A stretch of DNA of 64,000 nucleotides, taken from assembly GCF_017876755.1 (NCBI RefSeq), contig NZ_JAGIOO010000001.1, forward strand, positions 8,293,786-8,357,785, given 5' to 3'. This document shows positions 9,759 through 18,783 of this stretch, one piece after another. Position 1 is the first letter of the stretch. Each line of letters opens with the position of its first letter. The notes below the pieces were generated by a model. It worked only from the letters and a program-made list of their open reading frames with translations, had not been told where the DNA came from and ran no database searches. Both the position numbers and the translations under genes were made by a program. Source of the DNA: Crossiella equi (GTDB taxonomy: Bacteria; Actinomycetota; Actinomycetes; Mycobacteriales; Pseudonocardiaceae).

Positions 9759-9825
9759 TTGACTAGTGCGCATTACACCGCAAGCATGAGCGAAATCACG
9801 CATCTTGTGACCATCCTTCGCTCAT
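9759..9825 (+). promoter_or_regulatory. ABC operon promoter region with 9-bp dyad
   Basis: A TTGACT -35-like hexamer lies at 9759-9764. Downstream, ATGAGCGAA (9786-9794) and TTCGCTCAT (9817-9825) form a perfect 9-bp inverted repeat with a 22-base spacer, ending 22 bp before the binding-protein start. It could be an operator bound over three helical turns or an mRNA leader stem. The -10 element is unclear. Confidence 0.4.
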
Positions 9826-9847
9826 CGGCGAGACTAGGGGAGAAGTC

Positions 9848-11143
9848 ATGATCCTGTCCTCGAAGAGGGCGAGGCGCGGGCTGTCGGTCGTACTGGCCGC
9901 GGGCCTCGGCCTCGCGTTGACGGCCTGCGGTTCGGGGGGTGCCGGGGGCGACGGCAAGTCGTTGACCTACTGGTCGATGTGGAAGGAGAACGAGCCGCAG
10001 GCCAAGGTTCTCCAGGAAGCCGCGACCGCCTTCGAGCAGGCCAACGGGATCAAGGTCAACATCCAGTGGCAGGGCCGCGACGTCCTGAAGAAGGTCGCGC
10101 CCGCCCTGCGCGGCGGCGACCTGCCGGACCTGATCGACCAGGAGGTCAGCCAGGTCAACGCGACCCTGGTCAGCAGTGGCGCCCAGCGCGACCTGACCGG
10201 GCTGTTCGCCGCGGACGCCGGTGGCAAGAAGGTCTCCGACGTGGTGCCGGACCGCTACCTGGCCAACGCCAAGAAGGACGGCAAGCCGTTCCTGCTGCCC
10301 TACACCCTGCTGGGCTTCGGCATCTGGTTCGACGGCGCCGCGCTGCCCGAGGTCGCGGGCAAGCCCATCACGCAGTGGAACGACTTCACCCAGCTGCTGG
10401 CCAAGCGCAAGAGCGAGGGCAAGAACCCGCTCGCGCTCGACGGCGACATCGGCGACTACAACGGCTACTGGACCATCGGCCTGCTGCAGAGCCAGCTCGG
10501 CGTCGGCAAGGTCAACGAGCTGGCCAAGGACCCCGAGGGCAAGGCGTGGAACACCGAGCCGGTCAAGACCGCGCTCGGCGAGATCCGCAAGCTCGTGCAG
10601 AACGGCTACTTCATCCCCGGCTACGACGGCAGCAAGTTCCCCGCCGTGCAGGAGCGCTGGGCGCAGGGCCAGGCCGACTTCGTCTACGTCGGCAGCTGGC
10701 TGCCCAGCGAGACCGGTGAGAAGGCCAAGCCCGGCTTCCAGTTCCGCTTCATGCCGATGCCGTCGCTGACCGGCAAGGTCGTGGTGCCCTCCTCGATCAT
10801 CGGCTTCGCCATCCCGCAGCGCGCCAAGAACGCCGAGGCCGCCGAGAAGTTCGCCGCCTACTTCATGCGCGACGAGCAGCTGGGCAAGATCGCCACGGTG
10901 GCCGGGAACATCCCCGCCAACCCGAAGCTGCCCGCGCCGGAGAAGCTCGCCGACGTCGGCAAGGCCTTGTCCGAGAACGAGGTCGGCCGCCCGCTCGACG
11001 GTGTGGACGCCGACTTCCCCGGGTACAACACCGAGGTGTTCAACCCCGTCAACGACCAGCTGATCAAGGGCAAGATCGGCGTGGCGGAGTTCCTCACCCA
11101 GCTGGCCACCGCACAGGCCAACTACTGGAAGAAGCAGCGCTGA
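9848..11143 (+). CDS. ABC sugar importer, extracellular solute-binding lipoprotein
   Basis: 431 aa, preceded by AGGGGAGAA. Lipoprotein signal peptide with lipobox LTAC-GSGG at residues 23-26 (cleavage before the Cys), then a MalE/family 1 binding fold beginning LTYWSMWKENEPQAKVLQEA. It captures an oligosaccharide or sugar outside the membrane and delivers it to the two permeases that follow. The stop overlaps the next start (TGATG at 11141-11145). No ATPase gene is in the operon, so a shared MsiK-type ATPase elsewhere probably energises it. Substrate unknown. Confidence 0.9.
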   Translation: MILSSKRARRGLSVVLAAGLGLALTACGSGGAGGDGKSLTYWSMWKENEPQAKVLQEAATAFEQANGIKVNIQWQGRDVLKKVAPALRGGDLPDLIDQEVSQVNATLVSSGAQRDLTGLFAADAGGKKVSDVVPDRYLANAKKDGKPFLLPYTLLGFGIWFDGAALPEVAGKPITQWNDFTQLLAKRKSEGKNPLALDGDIGDYNGYWTIGLLQSQLGVGKVNELAKDPEGKAWNTEPVKTALGEIRKLVQNGYFIPGYDGSKFPAVQERWAQGQADFVYVGSWLPSETGEKAKPGFQFRFMPMPSLTGKVVVPSSIIGFAIPQRAKNAEAAEKFAAYFMRDEQLGKIATVAGNIPANPKLPAPEKLADVGKALSENEVGRPLDGVDADFPGYNTEVFNPVNDQLIKGKIGVAEFLTQLATAQANYWKKQR

Positions 11144-12105
11144 TGGCCGCCCCCGCCGTGCCGGCGCCCGCGGTCCGGGCACCGGCGCGGCGGGCCGGCG
11201 CGGGCTCGGCCGCGTCCGGCCCGCTGGCCCGTCGCCGCCGCCAGATCTTCTGGCCGTTCCTGCTGCCCGCGCTGCTGGTCTACGTCGTCTTCTTCATCGG
11301 TCCCACGGCCGCCTCGGTGTGGATCTCCTTCCACCGCTGGAACGGCATCGGCGAGATGGAGCCGCGCGGCTTCGACAACTACCTGCTGCTGCTGGACGAC
11401 TCGGTCTTCCTGACCTCCTTCGCCAACACCATGGTCATCCTGGTGGGCGTGGGCCTGGCCACGTTCGTGGTCAGCTTCGCCTTCACCATGGTGCTGCGCG
11501 AGATGCGCGGCCGGAAGTTCGTGCGCTCGGTGCTGTTCTTCCCCTACATCATCGCGCCGCTGGTGCTCTCGGTGCTGTGGGGCTTCCTGTTCTCCAACGA
11601 GGGCCTGGTCAACGCCGCCTGGACCGCGATCTCGGGCGGGGACGGCCCGAAGTGGCTCTCCGACCACCTGTTCGCCATCGTCGCCATCGGCCTGGTGTGG
11701 ATCAACACCGGCTTCTACACCACGGTGATCATGGCCGGGGTGGACCGGATCCCGCCGGAGCTCTACGAGGACTGCTCGCTGGCCGGTGCCAACGCCTGGC
11801 AGCGCTTCCGCTACGTCACCCTGCCGCTGTCCTGGGAGGTCGTCGCCACCGCCGCGGTGATCTGGACGATCTCCTCGCTGAAGATCTTCGAGTTCATCTA
11901 CGCCTTCGGCGGCACGCCCAACGACATGCCGACCCCGGGCATCTGGAACAGCGCGCTGTTCGTCTACGGCCAGACCTTCGGCAACCGGGTGCCGCAGTAC
12001 CAGTTCGGCTACGCCTCCGCGGCCGCGGTCGCCACGCTGGCCGTGATCATCGTGCTCGTCGTGCTGCTGCGCCGGTTGATGCGGCGCGAGGCCATCCAGT
12101 TCTGA
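11143..12105 (+). CDS. ABC sugar importer permease, MalF type
   Basis: 320 aa with an Ala/Pro/Arg-rich cytoplasmic N-terminus and six membrane segments (first about 38-60, FWPFLLPALLVYVVFFIG). The EAA-type coupling loop is at ELYEDCSLAGANAWQRFRYVTLPL, matching the EAA---G motif that contacts the ATPase. Start overlaps the binding-protein stop by one base. Pairs with the MalG-type permease at 12122 to form the translocation path. Confidence 0.92.
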   Translation: MAAPAVPAPAVRAPARRAGAGSAASGPLARRRRQIFWPFLLPALLVYVVFFIGPTAASVWISFHRWNGIGEMEPRGFDNYLLLLDDSVFLTSFANTMVILVGVGLATFVVSFAFTMVLREMRGRKFVRSVLFFPYIIAPLVLSVLWGFLFSNEGLVNAAWTAISGGDGPKWLSDHLFAIVAIGLVWINTGFYTTVIMAGVDRIPPELYEDCSLAGANAWQRFRYVTLPLSWEVVATAAVIWTISSLKIFEFIYAFGGTPNDMPTPGIWNSALFVYGQTFGNRVPQYQFGYASAAAVATLAVIIVLVVLLRRLMRREAIQF

Positions 12106-12121
12106 GGGAGGGGGCGTCGTC

Positions 12122-12994
12122 GTGACCAGCTCCGTGATCGAGGAGACCGCGCCGAAGGCCAAGCGCGAACGCCAGCCGCTGCGCGCCGCGGGCCTCGGCC
12201 TGGTGTGGCTGCTCGTCGCGTTCAACGTCGGCGTGCTGCTGTGGATGCTGCTCGCCGCCCTGCGCGAGCACACCGCGATCTTCGCCAACCCATGGGGCCT
12301 GGACTCCTTCGGCGCGGTCGGCAACTTCGTGCGCGCCTGGGTGGACAGCGACTTCGGTGGCGCCGCGCTGAACACGATCCTGGTGGTGGCCTCGGCCTCG
12401 GTGGTGGTCACGCTGATCTGCGCGCCCGCCTCCTATGTGCTGTCCAAGACCAGGAGCCGCCTCTCCGGCGGCATGTCGGTCTTCTTCGCGATGGGCATCG
12501 GCATCCCGGTGCAGGTCATCGTGATCCCGCTGTTCGTGCTCATGCAGGAGCTCGGGCTGGTGGACAGCCTGTTCGGGCTGTTCGTGCTGTACGTGGCGCT
12601 GTCGGTGCCGTTCACCGTGTTCCTGCTGACCGGGTTCTTCGGCTCGCTGCCGGATGAGATCGAGGAGGCCGCGGCCATCGACGGCGCGGGCTCGCTGCGC
12701 ACCTTCGCCCTGATCGTGCTGCCGCTGGCGCGCAACGGCCTGCTCACCGCGCTGATGCTGAACGTGATCGGGCTGTGGAACGAGACGTTCATCGCGATGG
12801 TGTTCGTGCAGACCACGGACAAGTACACGCTGTCGTTGTCGCTGCTGGGCTTCATGCAGACCCAGCAGTACTCGGGCCTGGACTACGGCACGCTCTTCGC
12901 CGGGGTGAGCATCCTGGTGCTGCCCATGGTCCTGGTCTACGTCTGGCTCGGTCGGCGCATCATCGAGGGTCTCACCGTGGGAGCGGTCAAGTGA
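12122..12994 (+). CDS. ABC sugar importer permease, MalG type
   Basis: 290 aa, GTG start behind a GGGAGGGGG stretch. Six membrane segments and the coupling motif EIEEAAAIDGAGSLRTFALIVLPL place it in the MalG/UgpE permease family. It follows the MalF-type gene by 16 bp and overlaps the DUF5107 gene in a GTGA (12991-12994), so four genes are likely made from one transcript. Confidence 0.92.
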   Translation: MTSSVIEETAPKAKRERQPLRAAGLGLVWLLVAFNVGVLLWMLLAALREHTAIFANPWGLDSFGAVGNFVRAWVDSDFGGAALNTILVVASASVVVTLICAPASYVLSKTRSRLSGGMSVFFAMGIGIPVQVIVIPLFVLMQELGLVDSLFGLFVLYVALSVPFTVFLLTGFFGSLPDEIEEAAAIDGAGSLRTFALIVLPLARNGLLTALMLNVIGLWNETFIAMVFVQTTDKYTLSLSLLGFMQTQQYSGLDYGTLFAGVSILVLPMVLVYVWLGRRIIEGLTVGAVK

Positions 12995-14934
12995 CGAGCT
13001 TCGCGCAGGGACGGCTGCGGCTGCCGATGTCCCCGGTCGGTCCGGAGAACCCGCTGCCGCCCATCACCGGGCTGCTGGACGAGCTGGGCGCCACGGACCT
13101 GTCCGGGGTGCCGGAGGACCTGGCCGCGGCGGCGCGGTACGGGCACGTGCGCGGCATGATGCCCTACCTCACCCAGGACTCGTACACCCGGGCCCCGGTT
13201 GAGTCCACTGTGGACACCGTGGTGCTCGACAACGGGCGCCTGCGTGCGGAGTTCGTGCCCTCGCTCGGCGGTCGGCTGTGGTCGCTGCGGGACCTGGACC
13301 GCGACCGCGAGCTGCTGCACGTACCGCGCCTGTTGCAGCCCGCCAACCTCGCGCTGCGCAACGCCTGGTTCGCCGGTGGCGTGGAGTGGAACATCGGCAC
13401 GCGCGGGCACAGTCCGTTCACCTGCGCGCCGCTGCACGCCGCCCAGGTGCGCGGTCCAGGCGGGGTGCCCGCGCTGCGCATGTGGGAGTGGGAACGCCTG
13501 CGGGGCGTGGTGTTCCAGGTCGACGCGTGGCTGGGCGAGGACTCGCCGGTGCTGCACGTCGGCGTGCGGATCCACAACCCGCAGCCGCACGAGGTGCCCA
13601 TGTACTGGTGGTCCAACACCGCGGTCACCGAGTCGCGCGAGCTGCGGGTGCTGGCGCCGTCGGCGAGCGCGTTCCGCACCCACTACAGCGGAAAACTGTC
13701 CAGAGTGGACGTTCCGGTGGCCGGCGGTCTGGAGACCACCTACCCGGCGGGCGTCCCGGACGCGGCGGACTTCTTCCACGACCTCCCGGACACCCCGGAC
13801 GGCCACCCCTGGATCGCCGCCCTGGACGCGCAGGGCTACGGCCTGGCGCAGTCCTCGACCGGTCGGCTGCGCGGCCGCAAGCTGTTCACCTGGGGCGACT
13901 CGGTGGGCGGGCGGCACTGGCAGGAATGGCTGGGCGGTGCGGACACGGCCCCGTACTGTGAGATCCAGGCGGGCCTGGCGCGCACGCAGTACGAGCACCT
14001 GCCGATGCCCGCCGGCGCGGACTGGACCTGGGTGGAGACCTATGGCCCGCTGGCGGCCGATCCCGCCGCGGTGCACGGGGACTCGTGGCCGGACGCGGTG
14101 GCCGAGGTCGGGCGCGCGGTGACGGCCTCGGTGTCGACGGCCTGCCTGTACGCGGCGCTGCACGAGTACGACGCGGTGACCTCGAAGCTGCCGCCGGTGA
14201 CGGACTTCTCGGCGGGCAGCGGCTGGGGCGCGCTGGAACGCCACCGCCGGGCGGCCTCGGGTGAGCCCCTGCTGCCCGCGTCGACCCCGTTCGCCGAGCA
14301 GACCCTGGGCCCGGACCAGCAACCGTGGCTGGAACTGTTGCGCACCAAGACCTTCCCGGAGCACGACCCCGCCACACCACCGCCGTCCTACGCGGAACCG
14401 GCCGACTGGGCCGCCCGCCTCGCGGCGGCGCCCCAGCACTGGGCGACGGCCTACCACCGCGGCGTCCTGGCCCACAACACGGGCGCGCTGGACGAGGCCG
14501 CCGACCACTACCGCCAGTCCCTGGCCCTGGCCCCCTCGGCGTGGGCACTGCGCGCGCTGGCGCGGGTGTCCACCGAACAGGGCGACCCGGGCAAGGCCGC
14601 CCAGCTGCTGCGCGAGGCCCTCGCCCTGGCGCCCGGGGTGTGGCAGCTGGCGGCGGAGACGGTCTCGACCCTGCTCTCGGCGGGCTCGGCCCGGGAGGCG
14701 CTGGACGTGCTGGACGGCCTGACCGCGGCGGTCGCGGAGCGGGGACGGCTCCAGCTGCTGCGGGTGCAGGCCCACCTGGCGGCGGGAGAGCCCGAGGCCG
14801 CCGCGGCCTTGCTGCGGGCGGGGATCGAGGTGCCGGACCTGCGGGAGGGTGAGGTCAGCCTGGACCAGCTGTGGGCCACGGCCTGCCCGGAGGAGGACCT
14901 GCCCGCGCGGTACGACTTCCGCATGCACGAGTAG
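12991..14934 (+). CDS. DUF5107 protein with C-terminal TPR repeats
   Basis: 647 aa from the GTG that overlaps the permease stop; upstream in-frame sequence is a shadow of the permease. The N-terminal half (about residues 60-370) is a DUF5107 domain with an aldose-epimerase-like beta fold: EFVPSLGGRLWSLRDL, ANLALRNAWFAGGVEWNIGTRGH, PMYWWSNTAVTES. The C-terminal part (about 470-630) is helical with TPR-like units (DEAADHYRQSLALAPSAWALRALARV). DUF5107 proteins recur next to sugar ABC importers in actinobacteria; the domain suggests sugar binding or anomer conversion, but no reaction is established. No signal peptide, so cytoplasmic. Translational coupling ties it to uptake of the same substrate. 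Confidence 0.85.
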   Translation: MTSFAQGRLRLPMSPVGPENPLPPITGLLDELGATDLSGVPEDLAAAARYGHVRGMMPYLTQDSYTRAPVESTVDTVVLDNGRLRAEFVPSLGGRLWSLRDLDRDRELLHVPRLLQPANLALRNAWFAGGVEWNIGTRGHSPFTCAPLHAAQVRGPGGVPALRMWEWERLRGVVFQVDAWLGEDSPVLHVGVRIHNPQPHEVPMYWWSNTAVTESRELRVLAPSASAFRTHYSGKLSRVDVPVAGGLETTYPAGVPDAADFFHDLPDTPDGHPWIAALDAQGYGLAQSSTGRLRGRKLFTWGDSVGGRHWQEWLGGADTAPYCEIQAGLARTQYEHLPMPAGADWTWVETYGPLAADPAAVHGDSWPDAVAEVGRAVTASVSTACLYAALHEYDAVTSKLPPVTDFSAGSGWGALERHRRAASGEPLLPASTPFAEQTLGPDQQPWLELLRTKTFPEHDPATPPPSYAEPADWAARLAAAPQHWATAYHRGVLAHNTGALDEAADHYRQSLALAPSAWALRALARVSTEQGDPGKAAQLLREALALAPGVWQLAAETVSTLLSAGSAREALDVLDGLTAAVAERGRLQLLRVQAHLAAGEPEAAAALLRAGIEVPDLREGEVSLDQLWATACPEEDLPARYDFRMHE

Positions 14935-15202
14935 GGGCTGGTCGGGTTGTGGCGGTCCCGGCCCACCTCGTGGGGTGCGGCCCTGGACCGGCTGGAGGGC
15001 TGATCGCGACCCGGCGGCAGCTGCTGCACACCGTCCTGGGGGAGTGGGCGGACCACCTGTCCGCGGAGTGAACACCGCCGTTGCCCTGGACGTCCTCCGC
15101 CGGTTGGCCTGGATCGATACAAGATCCGGCGGGGTGGTGGGCCGGGACGCGGCGGCGGTGGAACCTGGGGCGGTCATCGCCTTCCGGAGAGAGGCCCCAC
15201 CG

Positions 15203-16978
15203 ATGTTCTTCACCGTGCGGCGACGGGTCGGCGCCGTTGTCCTGTTGAGCGTTCTCGCCCTGTTCGGGGGCGGGGTCCTGCCTGCCGGGGCCGAGGTCTC
15301 GCACCCCCGGCAGGAGTGGTTGCGGGCGGCCACCGCCGGGCTGTTCCTGCACTGGGGGATGCGCACCGCGCCCGGGTACACCAGTTGTGCCGAATGGGAG
15401 AAAGCGGTTACCAGCGGCGGGTGGTCCGCCGACTACTGGGTGGCCGAGGCGGAGAAGCTGCACGCCCGGTACCTCGTGCTGGCCTCCTTCCACAGTCGGC
15501 TCGGGTACGGGCGGGCCTGGCCGTCCGCGGTGCCCGGCAGCTGTGCCACCCGGCGGGACTTCGCCCGGGAGCTCCTGGACGCCGCCGGGAAGCGCGGGGT
15601 GAAGGTCATCATGTACATGACCGACGACCCGCAGTGGCACCAGGAGGGGCGGCCCGGCGGGAGCTGGCTCGACTCGGCCGCGTACTCCCGGTACAAGGGG
15701 CGCCAGGTCGACCTCGGCACCCGGGACGGGTTCGGGGAGTTCAGCTACGACGCGATCGTGGAGGTCGCGCAGCGCTACCCCGACCTCGCCGGGTTCTGGA
15801 TCGACAACGACAACGCCTACTGGGAGCGCACCGGGCTCTACGAGCGGATCCGGCGGGAGCGGCCGAACTTCCTGCTCAGCAACAACAACGAGGACACGCC
15901 GATCATGGACACCATCTCCAACGAGCAGAAGACCGGCATGTCCCCGGGCTATGACTACCCGCAGGCCGTGTACACCGCCGCGCCCCGGCTCGTCGAGGCG
16001 TGCTTCAAGCTGCCCTCCACCGGGGCCTGGTGGTACTCCGGGGCCGACTCCACTGTGGACTACCAGCTCACGCTCGGACGGCTGGTCACCAACATCGGCT
16101 CCGACGTCAAGGCGCTCATGGCCGAGACCGCCATGGTCAACGGCAGGTTCCCGTCGAGGCAGGCCGAGTTCAACAACTTCGCGAAGGGCTACCTCGACCG
16201 GATCGCGGAGTCGGTCACCGGGGTGCACGGCGGCGGCTACTCGCACGGGGGGCTCAAGCCCGGGTTCTGGAACGACGGGGCGCACGGGGTCACCACCGTG
16301 GCGAAAGCGGATGCCAACCGGCACTACGTGCACGTCCTGACCAAGCCGTCCGGGAACACCCTGCGGTTGCGGGACAACGCCTACCGGGTGCGGGCGGTGA
16401 CCGAGCTGCGGACCGGGGCGCCGGTGAGGTTCACCCAGGCGGGCGGTTGGCTGACCTTGTCCGGGATCAACGCCTGGGACAGCTACGACACCGTGTTCAA
16501 GGTCGTCACCGACGGGCGGGCCGGGGTCCTGCCGAGGACGGCGGTCCGGGTGAGCGCCTCGGCGTCGGCGTCCGGGCACCCGGCCACGGCCCTCAACGAC
16601 GGGGACCACGCCAGCTACTGGGACAGCGACAAGAACACGCCCGTGTCGCTGCGGTTCGACCTCGGGCAGGCCCGGCCGGTGCGCTACCTCGCCCTCAACC
16701 AGCGGGAGGACTCGGTCAGCTACGCCCGGTCCGCCACCGAGCAGTCCGCGCGGATCAAGGACTACCGCGTGTACGCCAGCCAGGACGGGGTGAGCTGGGG
16801 CTCGCCCATCGCCTCCGGGCAGCTGCCCAGCCAGCGCGGGGTGGCCGTGGTCGACCTGCCGGTCACCGCAGCCGCCCGCCACCTGCGGTTCGAGGTGGTC
16901 AACACCTGGGCCGCCGCCTCGGACAGCACCCGCTACCAGCGGCTGCGGGTGGAGGAGGCCTGGCTCGGCAGCTACTGA
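15203..16978 (+). CDS. secreted GH29-like alpha-L-fucosidase with F5/8-type C domain
   Basis: 591 aa from the ATG at 15203, behind GGAGAGAGG. Signal peptide (RRRVGAVVLLSVLALFGGG, cleavage near AGA-EV). The catalytic TIM barrel carries AGLFLHWGMR, YLVLASFHSRLG and GFWIDNDNAYW, where the Asp corresponds to the GH29 nucleophile in the usual WFDG motif; the changed neighbours mark it as a divergent member. The C-terminus (about 450-590) is a discoidin-type domain (ASGHPATALNDGDHASYWDSD) that would bind polysaccharide. Stands alone, with a hairpin right after it. Fits the glycan theme of the left end. Confidence 0.78.
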   Translation: MFFTVRRRVGAVVLLSVLALFGGGVLPAGAEVSHPRQEWLRAATAGLFLHWGMRTAPGYTSCAEWEKAVTSGGWSADYWVAEAEKLHARYLVLASFHSRLGYGRAWPSAVPGSCATRRDFARELLDAAGKRGVKVIMYMTDDPQWHQEGRPGGSWLDSAAYSRYKGRQVDLGTRDGFGEFSYDAIVEVAQRYPDLAGFWIDNDNAYWERTGLYERIRRERPNFLLSNNNEDTPIMDTISNEQKTGMSPGYDYPQAVYTAAPRLVEACFKLPSTGAWWYSGADSTVDYQLTLGRLVTNIGSDVKALMAETAMVNGRFPSRQAEFNNFAKGYLDRIAESVTGVHGGGYSHGGLKPGFWNDGAHGVTTVAKADANRHYVHVLTKPSGNTLRLRDNAYRVRAVTELRTGAPVRFTQAGGWLTLSGINAWDSYDTVFKVVTDGRAGVLPRTAVRVSASASASGHPATALNDGDHASYWDSDKNTPVSLRFDLGQARPVRYLALNQREDSVSYARSATEQSARIKDYRVYASQDGVSWGSPIASGQLPSQRGVAVVDLPVTAAARHLRFEVVNTWAAASDSTRYQRLRVEEAWLGSY

Positions 16979-16996
16979 ACGTGACCGGTTGTGACT

Positions 16997-17022
16997 GGCC
17001 AGTCGGCCGAGGCTGACTGGCC
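16997..17022 (+). terminator. hairpin after the GH29-like gene
   Basis: GGCCAGTC (16997-17004) pairs perfectly with GACTGGCC (17015-17022) across a 10-base loop, 18 bp after the stop. No U-tract follows, as is common for actinobacterial terminators. Confidence 0.5.
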
Positions 17023-17058
17023 GAAAGTCCGAGCCACGCCCGCCGTCCGCCGGGGATC

Positions 17059-17442
17059 GTGGTTGACGTGGGGAAACGAACTCGCGACCTGCTGTTGCTG
17101 ACCGGCTGCCTCGCCTGCATCGGGGCGGCCGGTCTGTACATCCGCGGCATCATGACCGACCTCAGCGGCCCTCCGGTGCGCTCCGGCCAGGCCGCCGTCG
17201 AACTCACCGGCAAGCGCGAGCAGAGCTCCGCCGAGATCCGGCTCACCGAGACGCTGCGCGTCGGCCCGGCGCAGAACGCGCAGGTCGTGCCCAGCGGCAC
17301 CGTGCTCAAGGTCAAGGCCTCCCTGCTGCCCGAAGGCGACGGGCCGCTGCGCTGCACCCTGGCCGTGCAGGCCGGGCAGAACGAGACCCCGCGCGTGGAG
17401 GTCAGCTCCTGCGAGCTCACCACCAGCGCTCAGCGGCTCTGA
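17059..17442 (+). CDS. hypothetical membrane-anchored protein
   Basis: 127 aa, GTG start. One N-terminal membrane segment (about 9-27, DLLLLTGCLACIGAAGLYI), then a soluble part of about 95 residues with a beta-rich pattern (GQAAVELTGKREQSSAEIRLTETL) and two cysteines that could pair (RCTLAV, SSCELTT). Topology predicts an exported C-terminal domain. No family recognised. Its 3' end overlaps the convergent P450 by 13 bp. Confidence 0.65.
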   Translation: MVDVGKRTRDLLLLTGCLACIGAAGLYIRGIMTDLSGPPVRSGQAAVELTGKREQSSAEIRLTETLRVGPAQNAQVVPSGTVLKVKASLLPEGDGPLRCTLAVQAGQNETPRVEVSSCELTTSAQRL

Positions 17443-18737
17443 GCCCAGCGGATCGGCAGGCGTTTCACCCCGTTCTGGAAGTTCGACCTCAGCCGGACGG
17501 GTGAACCGGCCAGCTCGACCTCCCCGAGCCGGGTGAACACCGCGCGGAACATGGCGCGCATCTGCACCCGGGCCAGGTGCGCGCCCAGGCAGAAGTGCGG
17601 GCCGTGCCCGAAGCCCAGGTGGTCGTTGGGGGTGCGGGCCGGGTCGAAGCGGTCCGGGTCGGCGAAGGCGCGCGGGTCGCGGTTGGCCGAGCTGAACCAC
17701 ACCACCACCTTGTCCCCGGCCCGGATCCGCACCCCGCCCAGCCCGGTGTCCTCGGTCGCGGTGCGGCGGAAGTGCATCACCGGCGTCCACCAGCGCAGCA
17801 TCTCCTCCACCGCGGTCGGCAGCAGCTCCGGCGCGGCCAGCAGCCGCCGGTACTGCTCCGGGTTGGCCAGCAGCGCGAGCAGCCCGCCCGGGATGCCGTT
17901 GCGCAGCGTCTCGTTGCCCGCCACCGAGAACAGCCAGAACAGGTTCTCGAACTCCGCCAGGCTGACCTGCTCGCCCTGGCGCATCAGGTTGCTCATCACG
18001 TCCTCACCCGGGTGCCTGCGCTTGTACGCGCCCAGGTCGTGCGCGTAGGCGTACAGGTCGGGCATGCCGCCGCGGGAGCGCGGATCGGGTACCCGGCCGT
18101 CGGCGTCCGGTACCGGGCGCAGGCTCAGCGCCCGCTGGGCCAGCGCGCTCGACCCGGCGGCGTCGACCCGGGCGCTCACCGCGTACTCGCTGTCCTGGTA
18201 GCCGATCGCGCGGTTGCTCCAGTCGAACATCAGCCACCGGTCCTCGCGTGGCACCCCGAACACCTCGGCCAGGGTGAGCAGCGGCAGGTCGGCGGCCACC
18301 TCCTTGGCGAAGTCGCACTCGCCCCGCTCGGCCACCGCCGCGACCAGGTCCTCCGCCCAGCCGTTGATGCGCTGCTCCAGCCGGGTGATCACGCGTGGGG
18401 TGAAGGCCTTGGCCAGCAGACCGCGCAGCCTGCCGTGCTCGGGCGGGTCGAGGTTGAGCATCATCCGCCGCACGTACGCCAGGTCCTCGGGGGTGGCGGG
18501 GTCGCGGATCTGCGTGGCGCCGAGCTGGGAGGAGAACAGCGCCGGGGTGCGCAGCACGTGCTTGACCTCGGCGTGCCGCAGCACCGCCCAGAACCCGGGG
18601 CCCGCGGGCCAGGTGTCCACCGGCGGTTCGGGCACCCACACCACGGCGGCCTGCTCGCGCAGCGCGGCCAGCTCGGGGTACGGGACGCCGGTCAGGTACG
18701 TGTCCGGGTCGAAGATCACGTCAGTCGCGGTCGGCAC
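17430..18737 (-). CDS. cytochrome P450, CYP125/CYP124-like
   Basis: 435 aa from the GTG at 18735-18737; longer readings have no domain support and cross the divergent hydrolase start. P450 marks: MLNLDPPEHGRLR, I-helix SVAGNETLRNG (NET instead of the usual HET, as in CYP124/125/142 steroid and lipid hydroxylases), K-helix EEMLRWW, and heme loop FGHGPHFCLG with the ligand Cys near 383. It needs partner ferredoxin and reductase, none of which is adjacent. Substrate unknown; a sterol or methyl-branched lipid is a family-based guess. Confidence 0.9.
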   Translation of the reverse strand: MPTATDVIFDPDTYLTGVPYPELAALREQAAVVWVPEPPVDTWPAGPGFWAVLRHAEVKHVLRTPALFSSQLGATQIRDPATPEDLAYVRRMMLNLDPPEHGRLRGLLAKAFTPRVITRLEQRINGWAEDLVAAVAERGECDFAKEVAADLPLLTLAEVFGVPREDRWLMFDWSNRAIGYQDSEYAVSARVDAAGSSALAQRALSLRPVPDADGRVPDPRSRGGMPDLYAYAHDLGAYKRRHPGEDVMSNLMRQGEQVSLAEFENLFWLFSVAGNETLRNGIPGGLLALLANPEQYRRLLAAPELLPTAVEEMLRWWTPVMHFRRTATEDTGLGGVRIRAGDKVVVWFSSANRDPRAFADPDRFDPARTPNDHLGFGHGPHFCLGAHLARVQMRAMFRAVFTRLGEVELAGSPVRLRSNFQNGVKRLPIRWAQSR

Positions 18738-18783
18738 AGGAGGATTCTTACCGCTGCGCCCTTGATCGGGCAGGATCTGCGGT

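Noticed and set aside
14935-15202. Small coding frames in the gap before the GH29-like gene
   Set aside because: No ribosome site or conserved text; frames are extensions of the upstream gene in other registers.
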